Made by a program: the position numbers and the translations under genes. Under the pieces are notes generated by a model. The model was not told the origin of the DNA. It made no database searches and saw only the letters and a program-made list of their open reading frames with translations. This document shows, one piece after another, positions 53,951 to 64,000 of a stretch of DNA of 64,000 bases. Each line of letters starts with the position of its first letter. Positions within the stretch are counted from its first letter, which is position 1. The stretch comes from Gentiana macrophylla. Taxonomy: Eukaryota > Streptophyta > Magnoliopsida > Gentianales > Gentianaceae. The stretch is taken from contig CM047815.1 of assembly GCA_026214975.1 (NCBI GenBank), forward strand, positions 65,417,852-65,481,851. Reading direction: 5' to 3'.

Positions 53951-54360
53951 AATCATACCGCAAGTCGTGTGCAATCTCCAGTGAGATACGAAATATCCAT
54001 ATATGAAGATGATTACTGTGGTAATAATTGTTGTAGGAGTTGAAATTTGTTCCAGAAAAAGATAACACGCGCTTTAATGTGGCGATAATATTTGGTTAAA
54101 TGGAGACACGTACAGGAAGAACCAAAAAATTGATGAAAGTCTTTTAGACCTTACTCGTGATGAGTTACAATAGCAACCATCACCCATTCCCATGAACAAT
54201 AGTACATACCTCTGAAAATATGTTCAAAAGAAAATCAATCATGGTAAAACTAATTATTTATATTTTATTTGGGAATAAAATAAAAGTGCCAAGACAAACC
54301 TAATGATATTCATATTGCCGTGCATGTGCAAGTGCATGTGCCATTTATATTTTATTTTAT

Positions 54361-54594
54361 GATATTCTGTATTTAATGTGGTGATTTTTTATTATGGATG
54401 ATATTTAGTATTTAATGGGACGATTTTTTTAATTTTTTTTAAACGGGTACAACCGGGTTTGGAGCGGGTTATTTTATGATATTCTGTATTTAATGTGGTG
54501 ATTTTTTATTATGGATGATATTTAGTATTTAATGGGACGATTTTTTTAATTTTTTTAAACGGGTACAACCGGGTTTGGAGCGGTCGAAGCGGGT
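54361..54594. repeat. Two 117-bp tandem repeats
   Basis: GATATTCTGTATTTAATGTG to GGGTTTGGAGCGG occurs at 54361-54477 and 54478-54594 with almost no differences, a recent duplication. (TA)n follows near 54617-54640. 54600-55040 holds no gene. Confidence 0.92.
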
Positions 54595-54614
54595 AATTGG
54601 GTTAAATTCACTCC

Positions 54615-54645
<31 letters not shown>

Positions 54646-55042
54646 GAACAACAAAGAGGTACTCATTCTTTCCTTGTGATAGTTGTATTTGATACATACA
54701 AATATAGTTACGTAATACGAAATGTTCTGAATTTCACAATAGATTGGACTATTCAGTGGAGTCTCCTTTGGCCCTAATAATCGACTTTGGCCCTCTGCAT
54801 GGTTGTGTGTGACGCTCTGTTACTGGATGTCGTGTTTTTATCTCAAAATAAATAATCGACATGTATATAATTTAAAACTTAATTCAATTATATACGTAAG
54901 TTTTTTTTTTCAAAAAAGAAAAAATTATATACATAAGCGAAAATTGCGAATAAAGTTTCCTGATGGCGAAACATGAGTCTTCTGTGGCGCCATCCCTCAG
55001 GGCAAATATCCCCGTTTTAGGGCAAAATCTCCGGTCTCTGGC

Positions 55043-55270
55043 AGGGGCAGATCTATGTGGTTGGGGGGTCACGTGAACCCACACGGATGCGAGGAAATTC
55101 TTTTAGTATTAAAATGATGTAGTTTTGATGTTAAAAATGTCCTTTTGTTATTTAAAAAATATTGTTTTAGACTCCGGTGACCCACTGAAACAAATATTTC
55201 GATAAAAAATATAGTTTTACGGTCCGGTTACCCACTGAAAAATATAGTTTTACGGTCCGGCATACACTCT
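55043..55270 (+). repeat. Dispersed repeat, same family as 17380-17640
   Basis: CAGGGGCAGATCTATG, GGGTCACGTGAACCC, ATTAAAATGATGTAGTTTTG and AAAAATATTGTTTTAG match the 17-kb copy block by block. The last part (ATATAGTTTTACGGTCCGG) is itself duplicated (about 55211 and 55243). Confidence 0.72.
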
Positions 55271-55378
55271 GTTCATTCGGCTTGTCCCTGGTCCTCCAGC
55301 AGATCTTGTTTTTCCCCTTCCATCTTCTATTTTAAATATTCTTTGTCGTCAGCACAATGCAAATTTTGACGTGGAATT

Positions 55379-56569
55379 TGTTGGGATAGGTGTCGTGTGT
55401 GGATTGATTTACGGAACATATCCATAATTTACGGAACTAATTACGGATTATTAAATTAGATAACAAATAATGCGAATAGAAATAGTCATATTATCTTACA
55501 GATCTAACACAATCTATACTATCATACGGATCTAACTCGAACAATGAACAATAAAAGTTTGATGCAGAAAACAAAGGACTAGAAATCAAACCGAGGCGAA
55601 TAGTTACTCTCCTTAATTAAGACAAATTGCTCCGGTATGGTGCCCATGGTAGTAGCAACTGTGTCCCAAGATACAACGGCTTTCGTCTTGGATTTAGAGG
55701 CACTTCAAAAACCCGAGCTCCGGTGAACTTATATAGTGCTCCGACTTCTCTTCGACTCAATATCTAGATCTATATGACTGACTCTTTGTGGTGGAAAGAC
55801 ACAAGAGAAAATTCGATACTTAAACTTTCATCCATGGGGTTCTTTATATAGTGGAGAGGAGGAGCCAATGCTCAAATCTGATTGGCAGAAACATATCATC
55901 AAACTTTTCCCCTTGGAAAAGTAACAGCCGACTTTTCCCTCAAGGAAATCATCTAGGCCGAAATTATTACATTAATTTCGAATTAATCCAATCTTCTGAT
56001 TGGTCGGATGATGTGTCGTCTGAATTCTGATTGATCGAATAACTCAATGAATTCTGATTGGTCGAATGACACAATCACATTCCAAAATTAATTTTATGGT
56101 TAATTTCATAAAGAAATTTTGTCCAAAAAATTAATAGTAACACCCGAACCGAACCGAGACCGAGCCGAACTCGAGCACGAGCCGAGCCGGCCGGACGGCG
56201 GCGGCGCACGCGCAGCACGTGTGGAATAATCTAAGTCCTCCTCCTTGCACAAAAAAGTTCCTTGCCCTTTGGGGCACATCCATAAGAGACACACTAGCTC
56301 TTATCACTTGAGTTCCCAACACTCAAGTTTCCAATGTGGGAGAATGAGGTGAGGTCCTCCCTTCAACACCCATCTCCTACATATTTTCTACCAACTTTAG
56401 ACATTAATTTCTCATTCATCCAATATCCGAATCGAGTGGCCCATCATCAACTACTCCGTATGAAGTATTTAATGATATCATTAACTCTCGATGACATACA
56501 TCGGAGCCTATCCGTAATTGACGCTAAAGTTGACTATTCAACCTTTCAAAAAGGGCTTTTTCTCTAATA
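55379..56569 (-). repeat. 3' LTR of family-C copia
   Basis: In minus orientation it runs from TATTAGAGAAAAAG (ancestral TG changed to TA) to CCTATCCCAACA. A polypurine tract TGTGGGGGAT adjoins at 56570-56579. A minus TATA box TATATAAAGA lies at 55841-55850. The GAGCCGAGCCGG-rich stretch near 56160-56200 is a local GC peak. Confidence 0.85.
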
Positions 56570-57011
56570 ATCCCCCACATGAATGAAAATTAATGCAAAT
56601 ACATACTCTGAAGAGAAGTCAGTCGGAAAAATATTGCATCAGGAGAGGTAGCTTGTGGCCTTGAACCTGCCTTAGTGAAGTACTATCGGATTTACTCGGC
56701 TAATCAGCTGAACTAGGTCTTGAATCGTTCACTTTAGTGTAAAACCAAGACAACAAAGACTCACACAATATTTCCCAGCACCTTTCGGTTCTCATGGTTG
56801 TGTCCGTCTCGCCCTGGACAACACTTGGTTTCGGAAAGAACTTTAAAGAATTCTAGCCTCAAAACTCTCACAGAAGCGGCCCACTTCGCACTTACATAGG
56901 TGACATCCTATCAAGGGTATTCTGCCCTACCCCATTTGAATATCAAGCTATAGGAATCATTAAAAGCTAAGCTTAACCTCACACCCTTCTGCAGATAGCA
57001 CTTTTATTCTC

Positions 57012-57917
57012 TCAGAATAGGTAAGTGCTGGACTGTTCCTTATAACTTAGTTGTCCCTTTTGAACCATGATCTTGGGATTTCCAGTCAACATGGTTGGGT
57101 TGCCACTACAAGAAACATGCGTAATAGGCTTCAGTCCCATTCCGGTTGTCAAAATTGACATCTGATCTCTAGCTAAACCTTTTGTAAGCGAATCCGCAAG
57201 ATTCTCCTCCGATCTTACACAATCGATGGAAATCACACCATTAGAGATTAATTATTTAATGGTATTGTGTCTACAACGTATGATGTCAAGACTTACCATT
57301 ATACACACTACTTTGTGCCCTTCCTATACCATCGATCGACTACCGCAGTGTATGCTCATAGCAGCCACATGTTTCGGCCAAAATGGAATATCCTCTAGGA
57401 AATTCCTAAGCCATTCAGCTTCTTCTCCAGCCTCATCCAAAGCTATAAACCCATCTTCCACTGTGGAACGAGCTATGCATGTTTGTCTTGTAGACGTCAA
57501 GGACACCACATCACCAATACTCGTGAATAAGTATCCACTTGTGGACTTTGAATCATTTGTATCCGATGTCCAGTTGACATCACAATATCCTTCTAATACT
57601 GCTGAATATCTCATATATCGTAATCCCAGACTCATAGGGTACTTCATGTACCTCAACAACCTATTCAAGGTTTTCCAATGGTTATGATCTGGATTACTCG
57701 TGAACCTACTCAATTTATTCATTGCACATGCTAAGTCTAGTCGTGTACATTTGCTTATGTACATCAGACTTCTAATCACTTGAGAATATCTCAACTGATC
57801 CATTGGTTCACCTCTATTCTTGACTAAGTGCATACTTAGGTCAAGTGGAGTGCTCACATCTTCAACTCTCAGGTCCTTCACATCGAAGTCCCTTGTGAAC
57901 ATCATTTTCGTATTCAT
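57012..57917 (-). pseudogene. RNase H of family-C copia
   Basis: The minus ORF 57324-57917 reads RYSQVIRSLMYISKCTRLDL, AMNKLSRFTSNPDHNHWKTL, YCDVNWTSDTNDSKSTSGYL and QTCIARSTVEDGFIALDEAG, the RT end and RNase H of copia. 57012-57236 adds SEENLADSLTKGLARDQM, the conserved final motif. The frames are offset by a change near 57280. Confidence 0.9.
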
Positions 57918-58249
57918 GATACTCTCATGAGTACGTCCATTATTAGCATGTCATAGACATACTATCACAAATGCGTGTTCTTAATGTAGACATATGTGTG
58001 TCCTATCCACTTGACAACATAACATTGTCAAACTCGATATGCCATTGCTCTGGCTATTATTCGAGCCCACGGGGAGACTTGATAAGTCTACACACCTTAC
58101 TCTCTTGTCCTGGAACTACGAACCCCTCGGGTTATTCCATGTACATCTCTTCTTTTAACTCACCACAAACATCCATTTGATGGATTTTCAGGTTATAGTC
58201 TCCAGCTATGCCGACGAGAACCCTTATATAAGTAATTCTCGTAACTAGT

Positions 58250-59024
58250 GAGAAGAAGTCAAGTCCTTCTTTCTGTCGATACCCTCAGGCTACCAACAAC
58301 GCCTTACAATAAACCCATCAACCTCTAAAATCTTCTTAAACATCCACTTGCACCCGAGTGGTTGCATGATGGATTTTTTTTCACTACTGGCCAGCTTCTT
58401 TCCGTAAAGAAGCTTATGGAATTGACATCGCCTCAAAGATATGTCCCGGGTTCGCTTTCCGCAGTTGGTTAGAAAATCGGGAGCAAAGGACTTGGAAGTC
58501 CTAGCCCTTATACTACAACGAGGCTCCTCAAGTTATTGAGGATCATACTCTAATTAAGACTCATATGTCCACTTACTCATGCATGTTTTATCTGTTTCCT
58601 TCTCTGGAATGAGATTTTCGAAGAACACAACACTCATGACACCATCATGCCGGTTTTATGCACTAGGAACCATAGGCACTACTCTTGAGAGTATATCCGA
58701 TGAATATACAATCAATCGTTTTAGGTCCTATTTCCACTTGCTTTGGTTTAGATACTTCGACCTTAGCCAAACACCCCCACATTTCCGAGAAATTGTAGTT
58801 AGACCTTGGCCTTTCCACAACTCATATGTGAGTCATCCTTCTTCTTTGAAGGGATCTTGGTCAAAATGAATTTTGGCCGAGAGAAGCTCCTCCCACAAGT
58901 TTTGAGGTAAACATAAACTTATCAACATAGCATTCATCAACTCTTTTAGAGTTTGGTTCTTGCGTTTAGCAATACCGTTTGGTTAAGGTGTGTATGGTGT
59001 AGAATGATCTTTGGTATTGGAAGG
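58250..59024 (-). pseudogene. Integrase and RT-start remnants of family-C copia
   Basis: Minus-strand peptides include NGIAKRKNQTLKELMNAM (about 58930-58985), the integrase region normally carrying the last catalytic Glu as A-E-R, here A-K-R, and GCKWMFKKILEVDG (about 58290-58350), the start of RT. Between them only short homologous stretches remain. Most of RT is lost. Confidence 0.75.
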
Positions 59025-60544
59025 TGTCTTAAACCCAATCGGGTTGGATTTGGATCCGACCGGTCGGGTCATTTACGCCTATTTAGTTCATGTAATAACT
59101 TTATTATGATTAATAAAAACACTTATGTTATTATATATATTGTTTATCTTCATATTATTTGTTGTTTATATATAGTAACGTCCCTAGTATCAAACTGTGA
59201 TAGAGAAACCATGATAGTGATTATGGTTGATGAGATCTCTAATCACTATAACAAGTTTGGTACTTAAATGTCTCTAGTTTTGTGTATTGTCAAATGGGAC
59301 ATTGATAGTATAATCAGACTAGCACGCATTGGATGTCTTCTATCTTATAGAAGGTAGGATAGATCTCGCTCTATCGAAGTGTAGAGACACTTGGACCGTG
59401 ACGCGGACGGGCGTGTAGAATGCGAATGCGACGTTAGGCCCCACTTACATTAAGTGTCACACCATGTGGCAGTTGTGTAATTATCCTTTTTGACCGGAGT
59501 CTTCATGGCTTCACGGTGTGGATTGTCATGCTTTGACACTATTGAGATTTCCCCTAGCCACGGGGCGATAATGCAGTAGTGATTGGGTATGATATTGAAG
59601 CATGCGGAGTATACATGATTGGTCGTCCGGGAATTGTGTATCCTATGATTGGGATCGAATATCCGAAATGGCCTTCTTATAAGGAATGTCTAGCTCTCGA
59701 GAATCTTTGCAAAGTGAGAGTAAATGTGTTATCCCGAGAGAGCATGATATCCAGATTATAAGATACGATCGTTAATGTATTGACACTTGAGATATGATCG
59801 TATGGTTATAGTGGTAAATTAATATGGAGGTATTTATTTATTATGAATAAATAAAATACAAGATATTAATTATATACAAATTATATTAATTAAAGAATAT
59901 ACCGGAAGTCAATTTATTGACTATAGGGGCGCCACATTGATGTGTATAAGATACACTTGGATTGTGCACTTTAATTAATAAGATTACCATAATATTAATA
60001 TAAGATATTAATTGATTTTGGAAAAATAGATTTATGGTAATAAGATAATTATATTCAATATAAGATATTGACAAAATTAATTATAATAAAAGAGATAAAT
60101 CAATCTAAAAGATTTTCCTTATTTTATTGGGAAAATGTTTTCTTCTCATATACACATATGGGGCGCCACCTTTAGCTATAAATAAGAGGTGGGTGTCAAG
60201 TTCTTCTGTACATCACAATTTCAAGGGCTCATAGTTCTTGTGTAAAATAGAGAACGTCGAGTTTGTGAAAGAGGAAAAATGCCGGTCTAGCAACCGGAGT
60301 TTTCCAATAGCAATCCAAGGAGGATTCCGGCGAGGAGCTCGTGTGGATTAGCGATAGAGGCCGGACACGTGGACGGCTTGCGCACTGTACTACTCTCCGT
60401 TGACGGTCAAAGTGACGATCTTATTGATCATTGAGGTATAACCGTCAAACTACTTAACGTGTTTATTGCATTAAACGAAGAACGATCTAGTAAAAGGAAA
60501 TCAAATTTTAAATTCCGCTGCGTTAAACTAGTGATTTCCTAACA
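59025..60544 (+). repeat. 5' LTR of family-A copia (1.52 kb)
   Basis: From TGTCTTAAACCCAATCGG to GTGATTTCCTAACA. A TATA box CTATAAATAA lies at 60176-60185. The last 194 bases match 8208-8409. Confidence 0.88.
60176..60185 (+). promoter_or_regulatory. LTR TATA box (family A)
   Basis: CTATAAATAA followed by GAGGTGGGTGTC lies about 360 bases before the LTR end. It is a plausible core promoter for the element RNA. Confidence 0.6.
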
Positions 60545-60545
60545 G

Positions 60546-60558
60546 TGGTAGCAGAGCC
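60546..60558 (+). promoter_or_regulatory. Primer binding site, initiator tRNA-Met type
   Basis: TGGTAGCAGAGCC, one change from TGGTATCAGAGCC, one base after the LTR end. Confidence 0.88.
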
Positions 60559-62457
60559 AAGTTTTGAGTTTAAGCAATAAGCACAATTTAATTGCGTAAT
60601 AATTAATCGATAGATGCAAGATTTAAAATCACGAGACAGTTAAAACAACAACAACAAAAAAAGGAATCGATTGGGGGGCTCGGCCGACTGGCGGCGGCCC
60701 CCCTCCTCTGCGGCCACGGCTCTAAGGATTCCGTCATCGGCTGTCCTCTTCCAACGGGGAGATCGACCCTTTTCGTTTTGTGATATTTATGTGCATAGAT
60801 TTCTCGTTTGTTTAGTTGTGTCATATAGCCAACCAATGGTTCAAATAGTTTGGGCCATTGGGCAACCATAGTGGCATATTAACCAAAATAATGGCCTTTC
60901 CAAATTTTGATTTGGAATAGGCCTAGGCCCTTTTCAAATATTTGATTTGTAAAAGGCCTAGGCCTAGGCCACTTCCAAAATTTTGATTTTGGAAAGTGGC
61001 CAGGCCTAAACCAAAAACAATTGGCCTCTCCAAATATTTGATTTGGTATAGGTCTAGGCCCTTATCAAATATTTAATTTGTAAAAGGCCTATGCCTATGC
61101 CACTTCCAAAATTTTGATTTTGGAAAGTAGTTAGGCCTAAACCTAATTTGGTTTTGGAAGATGCCTTTTGGTTTAGGAAACCAAAAGCATCCCTTCTGGT
61201 TAAGAGCCAAAAGGAAAGGAAACAAATTGAAGACTTTATAATTTTAATTTTATTTTGAATAGTTCTAATTTAATAAAATTGAAATTGAAATCGATTCAAA
61301 ATTAAATGTTAATTTTATTTTCGATTAAGTCATATAATTAATTAAAAGTTATTTAATTATTTAATGTGATAAAATAAGACGCATAAGTAGTTAAAAATAG
61401 AATTTAATCTTTTTCATAAGATTAAATTGTATGGATTAGATGTGTAGATATAATGTGATTATATGGACCCCGATTGATTATAGACTCGACCAATATGATA
61501 GATGGGAGTGTTTTCTTTATGTTGGTTTTGAAAAATTATCCCAGGCCATTATGAAGAACGTGACCTAGTTTACTTTTTGCATTTATCTCATTCCCGTTAG
61601 CCCCCTCCCCTCCCTGCAAAGGCGGCGGGTGTAATTATTTATTAGATAGATTATTATGTAACAAGAATGGAGCAAGAAGATGAAGACCAAAGAGAGATAA
61701 AGAACTCATTGGCGTACAACAATAAAGATCCTATTGGCGGTTGCGCATACACCACTTAGTTTGTGACCCATGGTTTCACAAGTGTATTCAAACCGCACTC
61801 TAGAAAAGTCCATGATCATACCGGTTATTTTATGTGCGGAATGTCGTGTATGTTTTACTTTATATGATATCGTAGTAATATGCACATAGTAGATGAGACC
61901 ATAATCAAACAGAATTAATTTAAAATTATTCCCACGACAAAAATCAAGCCAAAATTGTCTCCCAATATTATAATGACGGTGAAGAGCCCTTGTTCGGATC
62001 CAACTGATCGGCTCTCGTCGGGAGTTGCCCTACCACTGGTATATCGTTATTATCGAGATATGATCGTCACGAGATCTCATGAATATTTGGGTTACGACTC
62101 GACTAAAATCTTGTGGTGATTGGCCTCGTCAGACTGGTCCTGATTTTAGAGACAAGGGTTTGACTATCACATAGAGATGTGAAACATCAAAGAGTTGACT
62201 AGTCACCACTAGAACCAGATATTTATTCGATCGGTAGGAGTACCTACCTTTCGAAATTATCTTGGTTGATCGGCCCTCGTCGGAAATCGAGATAACTAGA
62301 AGGGATCCCAGCCACTAAAGAATTAATTAAATTCTTGAAAGCCAAATGGGAATAGTTGGCTAGTGGGAGTAAAAACCTTATAAAATTTTAAGTGCAGATT
62401 TAGGTTTTTTTATACATGAGCTTTTACTTATCCTATCTTTATTTATTGTTGTAGAAA
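60559..62457 (+). other. Leader of family-A copia with duplicated hairpin block
   Basis: No gene. 60893-61022 and 61023-61150 are two copies of a ~130-bp block rich in GGCCTAGGCC palindromes and the hairpin CCACTTCCAAAA...TTTTGGAAAGTGG (60967-61001). The remainder to gag is unremarkable. Confidence 0.75.
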
Positions 62458-63220
62458 ATGTCAAACAAATTGAACCTTCGTTTTATCATCGACAATAAGA
62501 TTGAGGAAAATAATTTTCTTGATTGGGAAAGAAATCTCAAAATCCTTTTGAGGCACGAGAGATTGGCTATGTCTTGGGCGAGGCCCCGCCGGAGAAGCCA
62601 GCCGAGGTTCGGCCGCAGATCTTTGTCGAAGTATAACAAGCAATCGCTCGACAAGATCGATGCTACATATATCATGCTTGCTTTGATGACACCTGAACTG
62701 CAAAATCAGGATGAGTCTAAGACGCCTACACAATCATGGTCCACCTAAAGGAACTCTATGCTTCTCAGTCTCGTACTGAGAGGTACGAGGTCTCGAAGGC
62801 CCTGTTTAGTTGTAAGATGGCATCTGGGACTGCTGTGGGGTCACACGTGCTTAAAATGATCGGGTACATAGAGAGGCTTGAGAAGTTGGGCCACAAGTTG
62901 GGACAAGAATTGAGTATTGACTTGATTCTACAATCTCTACCTGATTCATTCTCCCAGTTCGTGATGAATTATCATATGAACAAGATAGATTGCTCCCTTG
63001 CGGAGTTATTGAACATGTTGAAAACCGTGAGGGCCAGCTGTGGGGAAGGAAAGCAAGTGTTGTTGGTCACTTAGCAAGGGCAAGGCAAAAGCCCAAAAGA
63101 AGTCCAAGAAGCGAAGGTCGCTCTAAGCCAACGCCTAAAATAGGGAAAGACAAATCCAAGGATGCTTGCTTCCATTGCGGTGAGACCGGATATTGGAGGA
63201 GAACTGCAAAGGCTTTTTGA
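62458..63220 (+). pseudogene. Gag of family-A copia
   Basis: The start at 62458 reads MSNKLNLRFIIDNKIEENNF and LDWERNLKILLRHERL. After a frame change, 62736-63074 reads MVHLKELYASQSRTERYEVS, ASGTAVGSHVLKMIGYIERL and DLILQSLPDSFSQFVMNYHM (UBN2-type gag). 63120-63220 gives zinc knuckle CFHCGETGYWRRTAK, in which the third ligand position is Y instead of H and the last Cys is missing. Confidence 0.9.
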
Positions 63221-63543
63221 GTACCAAGAAGAAGCATTCTGATGCTTCAACTTCAGGTATATTTATGATTGAGATCAACATTACTTCTTTTAAGTCTAAC
63301 CACTGGTATTATATACTGGTTGTGGTTCTCATATTTGTACAAATATGCAGAGCACTAAGAAGAACTAGAGAGCTAAGGAAAGGAGAGGTGGACCTACGCG
63401 TTGGAAATGGAGCAAGTGTTGCTTTACAAGCCGTAGGAGTTTATTTTCTTTCATTGCCCAGTGGGCGAGATTTGAACTCAATAATCATATTTTGTTCCTC
63501 GCTTTACGAAGAGCATTATTTCAATTTTCGCATTAGATGTTGA
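63193..63543 (+). pseudogene. Protease of family-A copia, active site altered
   Basis: In the frame starting at 63306 the active site reads VLYTGCGSHIC, where relatives have D-T-G: the catalytic Asp codon is TAT (Tyr). The downstream KGEVDLRVGNGASVALQAVG and YFLSLPSG are in another frame. Both changes should abolish proteolysis. Confidence 0.85.
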
Positions 63544-63595
63544 TGGATTTTCATTTACGCTTGAGAATAAATGTTGTTCTTTTTCACGTGATGGA

Positions 63596-64000
63596 ATGTT
63601 TTGTGGTACTGGCATACTTAGCAACGGTCTCTACATATTAGATATGAATGTTGACGTACTTAATATAAATAACAAGAAAGCCAAGACAAATGACTTGAAT
63701 GAATCCTACTTATGGCATTGTAGACTTGGCCATATAAAAAAGAATCGTATTTCCAAACTCCATAAAATGGAATGTTGGATCAATTCGATTATGAATCGCT
63801 TGATACATGCGAAGCTTGTTTACTTGGTAAGATGACAAAGTCACCTTTTAGTTGCAAAGGGATAAGATCCAACGAATTGCTTGAGCTCGTACATACTGAT
63901 GTATGTGGCCCAATGCCAATTCAAGCCAAAGGAGGATACTCTTATTTTATCACTTTTACTGATGATCATTCCCGTTATGGTTATATATACTTAATGAAGT
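63596..64000 (+). pseudogene. GAG-pre-integrase and integrase start of family-A copia
   Basis: Reads NGLYILDMNVDVLNINNKKA and LWHCRLGHIKKNRISKLHKM. Then, in another frame, it shows the C-x-x-C zinc part and a region corresponding to H-T-D-V-C-G-P-M, with the first catalytic Asp, and F-T-D-D-H-S-R-Y-G-Y. The window ends inside the integrase core. Confidence 0.9.

Larger units (their letters stand above)
56570..59024 (-). mobile_element. Internal region of family-C copia, decayed and interrupted
   Basis: Minus-strand RNase H, RT remnants and integrase occur in copia order between the LTR at 55379-56569 and the insertion point at 59024, where a family-A copia begins. The 5' part should lie beyond that insertion, outside the window. 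Bases 56580-57000 hold no readable domain. Confidence 0.85.
59025..64000 (+). mobile_element. Family-A Ty1/copia retrotransposon, 5' part, cut by window edge
   Basis: LTR (59025-60544), tRNA-Met-like priming site, a 1.9-kb hairpin-rich leader, gag, protease and the start of integrase, all plus strand. Gag and zinc knuckle style resemble the Tork/Angela side of plant copia. It is inserted in the integrase of the family-C copia. Several frame changes and a protease site mutation show it is inactive as read. Confidence 0.9.

Noticed and set aside
57100..57120. CACTACAAGAAA word as a CACTA transposon end
   Set aside because: It lies inside the copia RNase H C-terminal coding frame and has no partner end or target duplication.

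Overview
This is nuclear DNA from a flowering plant, most likely a eudicot. The protein-coding loci have introns. The rest is nested LTR retrotransposons, a truncated LINE, small non-autonomous elements and AT-rich or minisatellite arrays. The retroelement priming sites match plant initiator tRNA-Met and tRNA-Asp, and no prokaryotic signals are present. The species cannot be named from the sequence. Only two host genes look real, and they sit tail to tail in an island of about 7 kb (41.3-48.4 kb). LAYOUT: 1-8199 is an Athila-like Ty3/gypsy element on the minus strand, running off the left edge, with its 5' LTR at 6657-8199. It cuts into the tail of a copia LTR (8208-8409; family A, also seen at 59025-60544). 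8410-13126 is the leader and one LTR of a second copia (family B, minus). That LTR has a priming site on one side and a polypurine tract on the other, so two elements share it. 14.5-15.0 kb is a CGGTT/AACCG-rich inverted region. 15.2-16.77 kb is a 5'-truncated LINE whose 3' part carries three evenly spaced hairpins. 17735-22239 is a young copia of the Ale/Retrofit type with a clear 5-bp target duplication. 22.5-27.1 kb is a complex locus in which a second Ale-type copia is circularly permuted and bounded by 250-bp direct repeats of a foreign copia fragment. 27789-31723 is a non-autonomous Athila-type element with two 1.4-kb LTRs and a 5-bp target duplication but no priming site. 33.02-36.19 kb is one near-perfect palindrome (arms of about 1.5-1.6 kb), and a smaller one follows at 37.17-37.70 kb. 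38.4-39.7 kb is a copia 3' end whose LTR is split by a TRIM element. 40.04-40.99 kb is a small transposon-like unit that has captured the start of a ribosomal protein L28e gene, followed by a MITE with TGACGT palindromes. GENES: 42918-45128 (+) encodes a bHLH49-like (class XII) transcription factor in seven coding exons. 46307-48028 (-) encodes a SAM domain fused to a PRXL2-type AhpC/TSA domain in four exons, with an apparent one-base loss in exon 3. After a second TRIM (48.38-48.93 kb), 49-55 kb is almost gene-free: a CGTGTCCC minisatellite, a 700-bp cytosine-rich array with a strong G-quadruplex motif on the opposite strand, AT-rich satellites and short tandem repeats. 55379-59024 is a decayed copia (family C, minus), interrupted by a family-A copia (+) that starts at 59025 and runs off the right edge. 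The two genes show no evident functional link. Most mobile elements are broken by point changes and single-base indels, and some are otherwise young.
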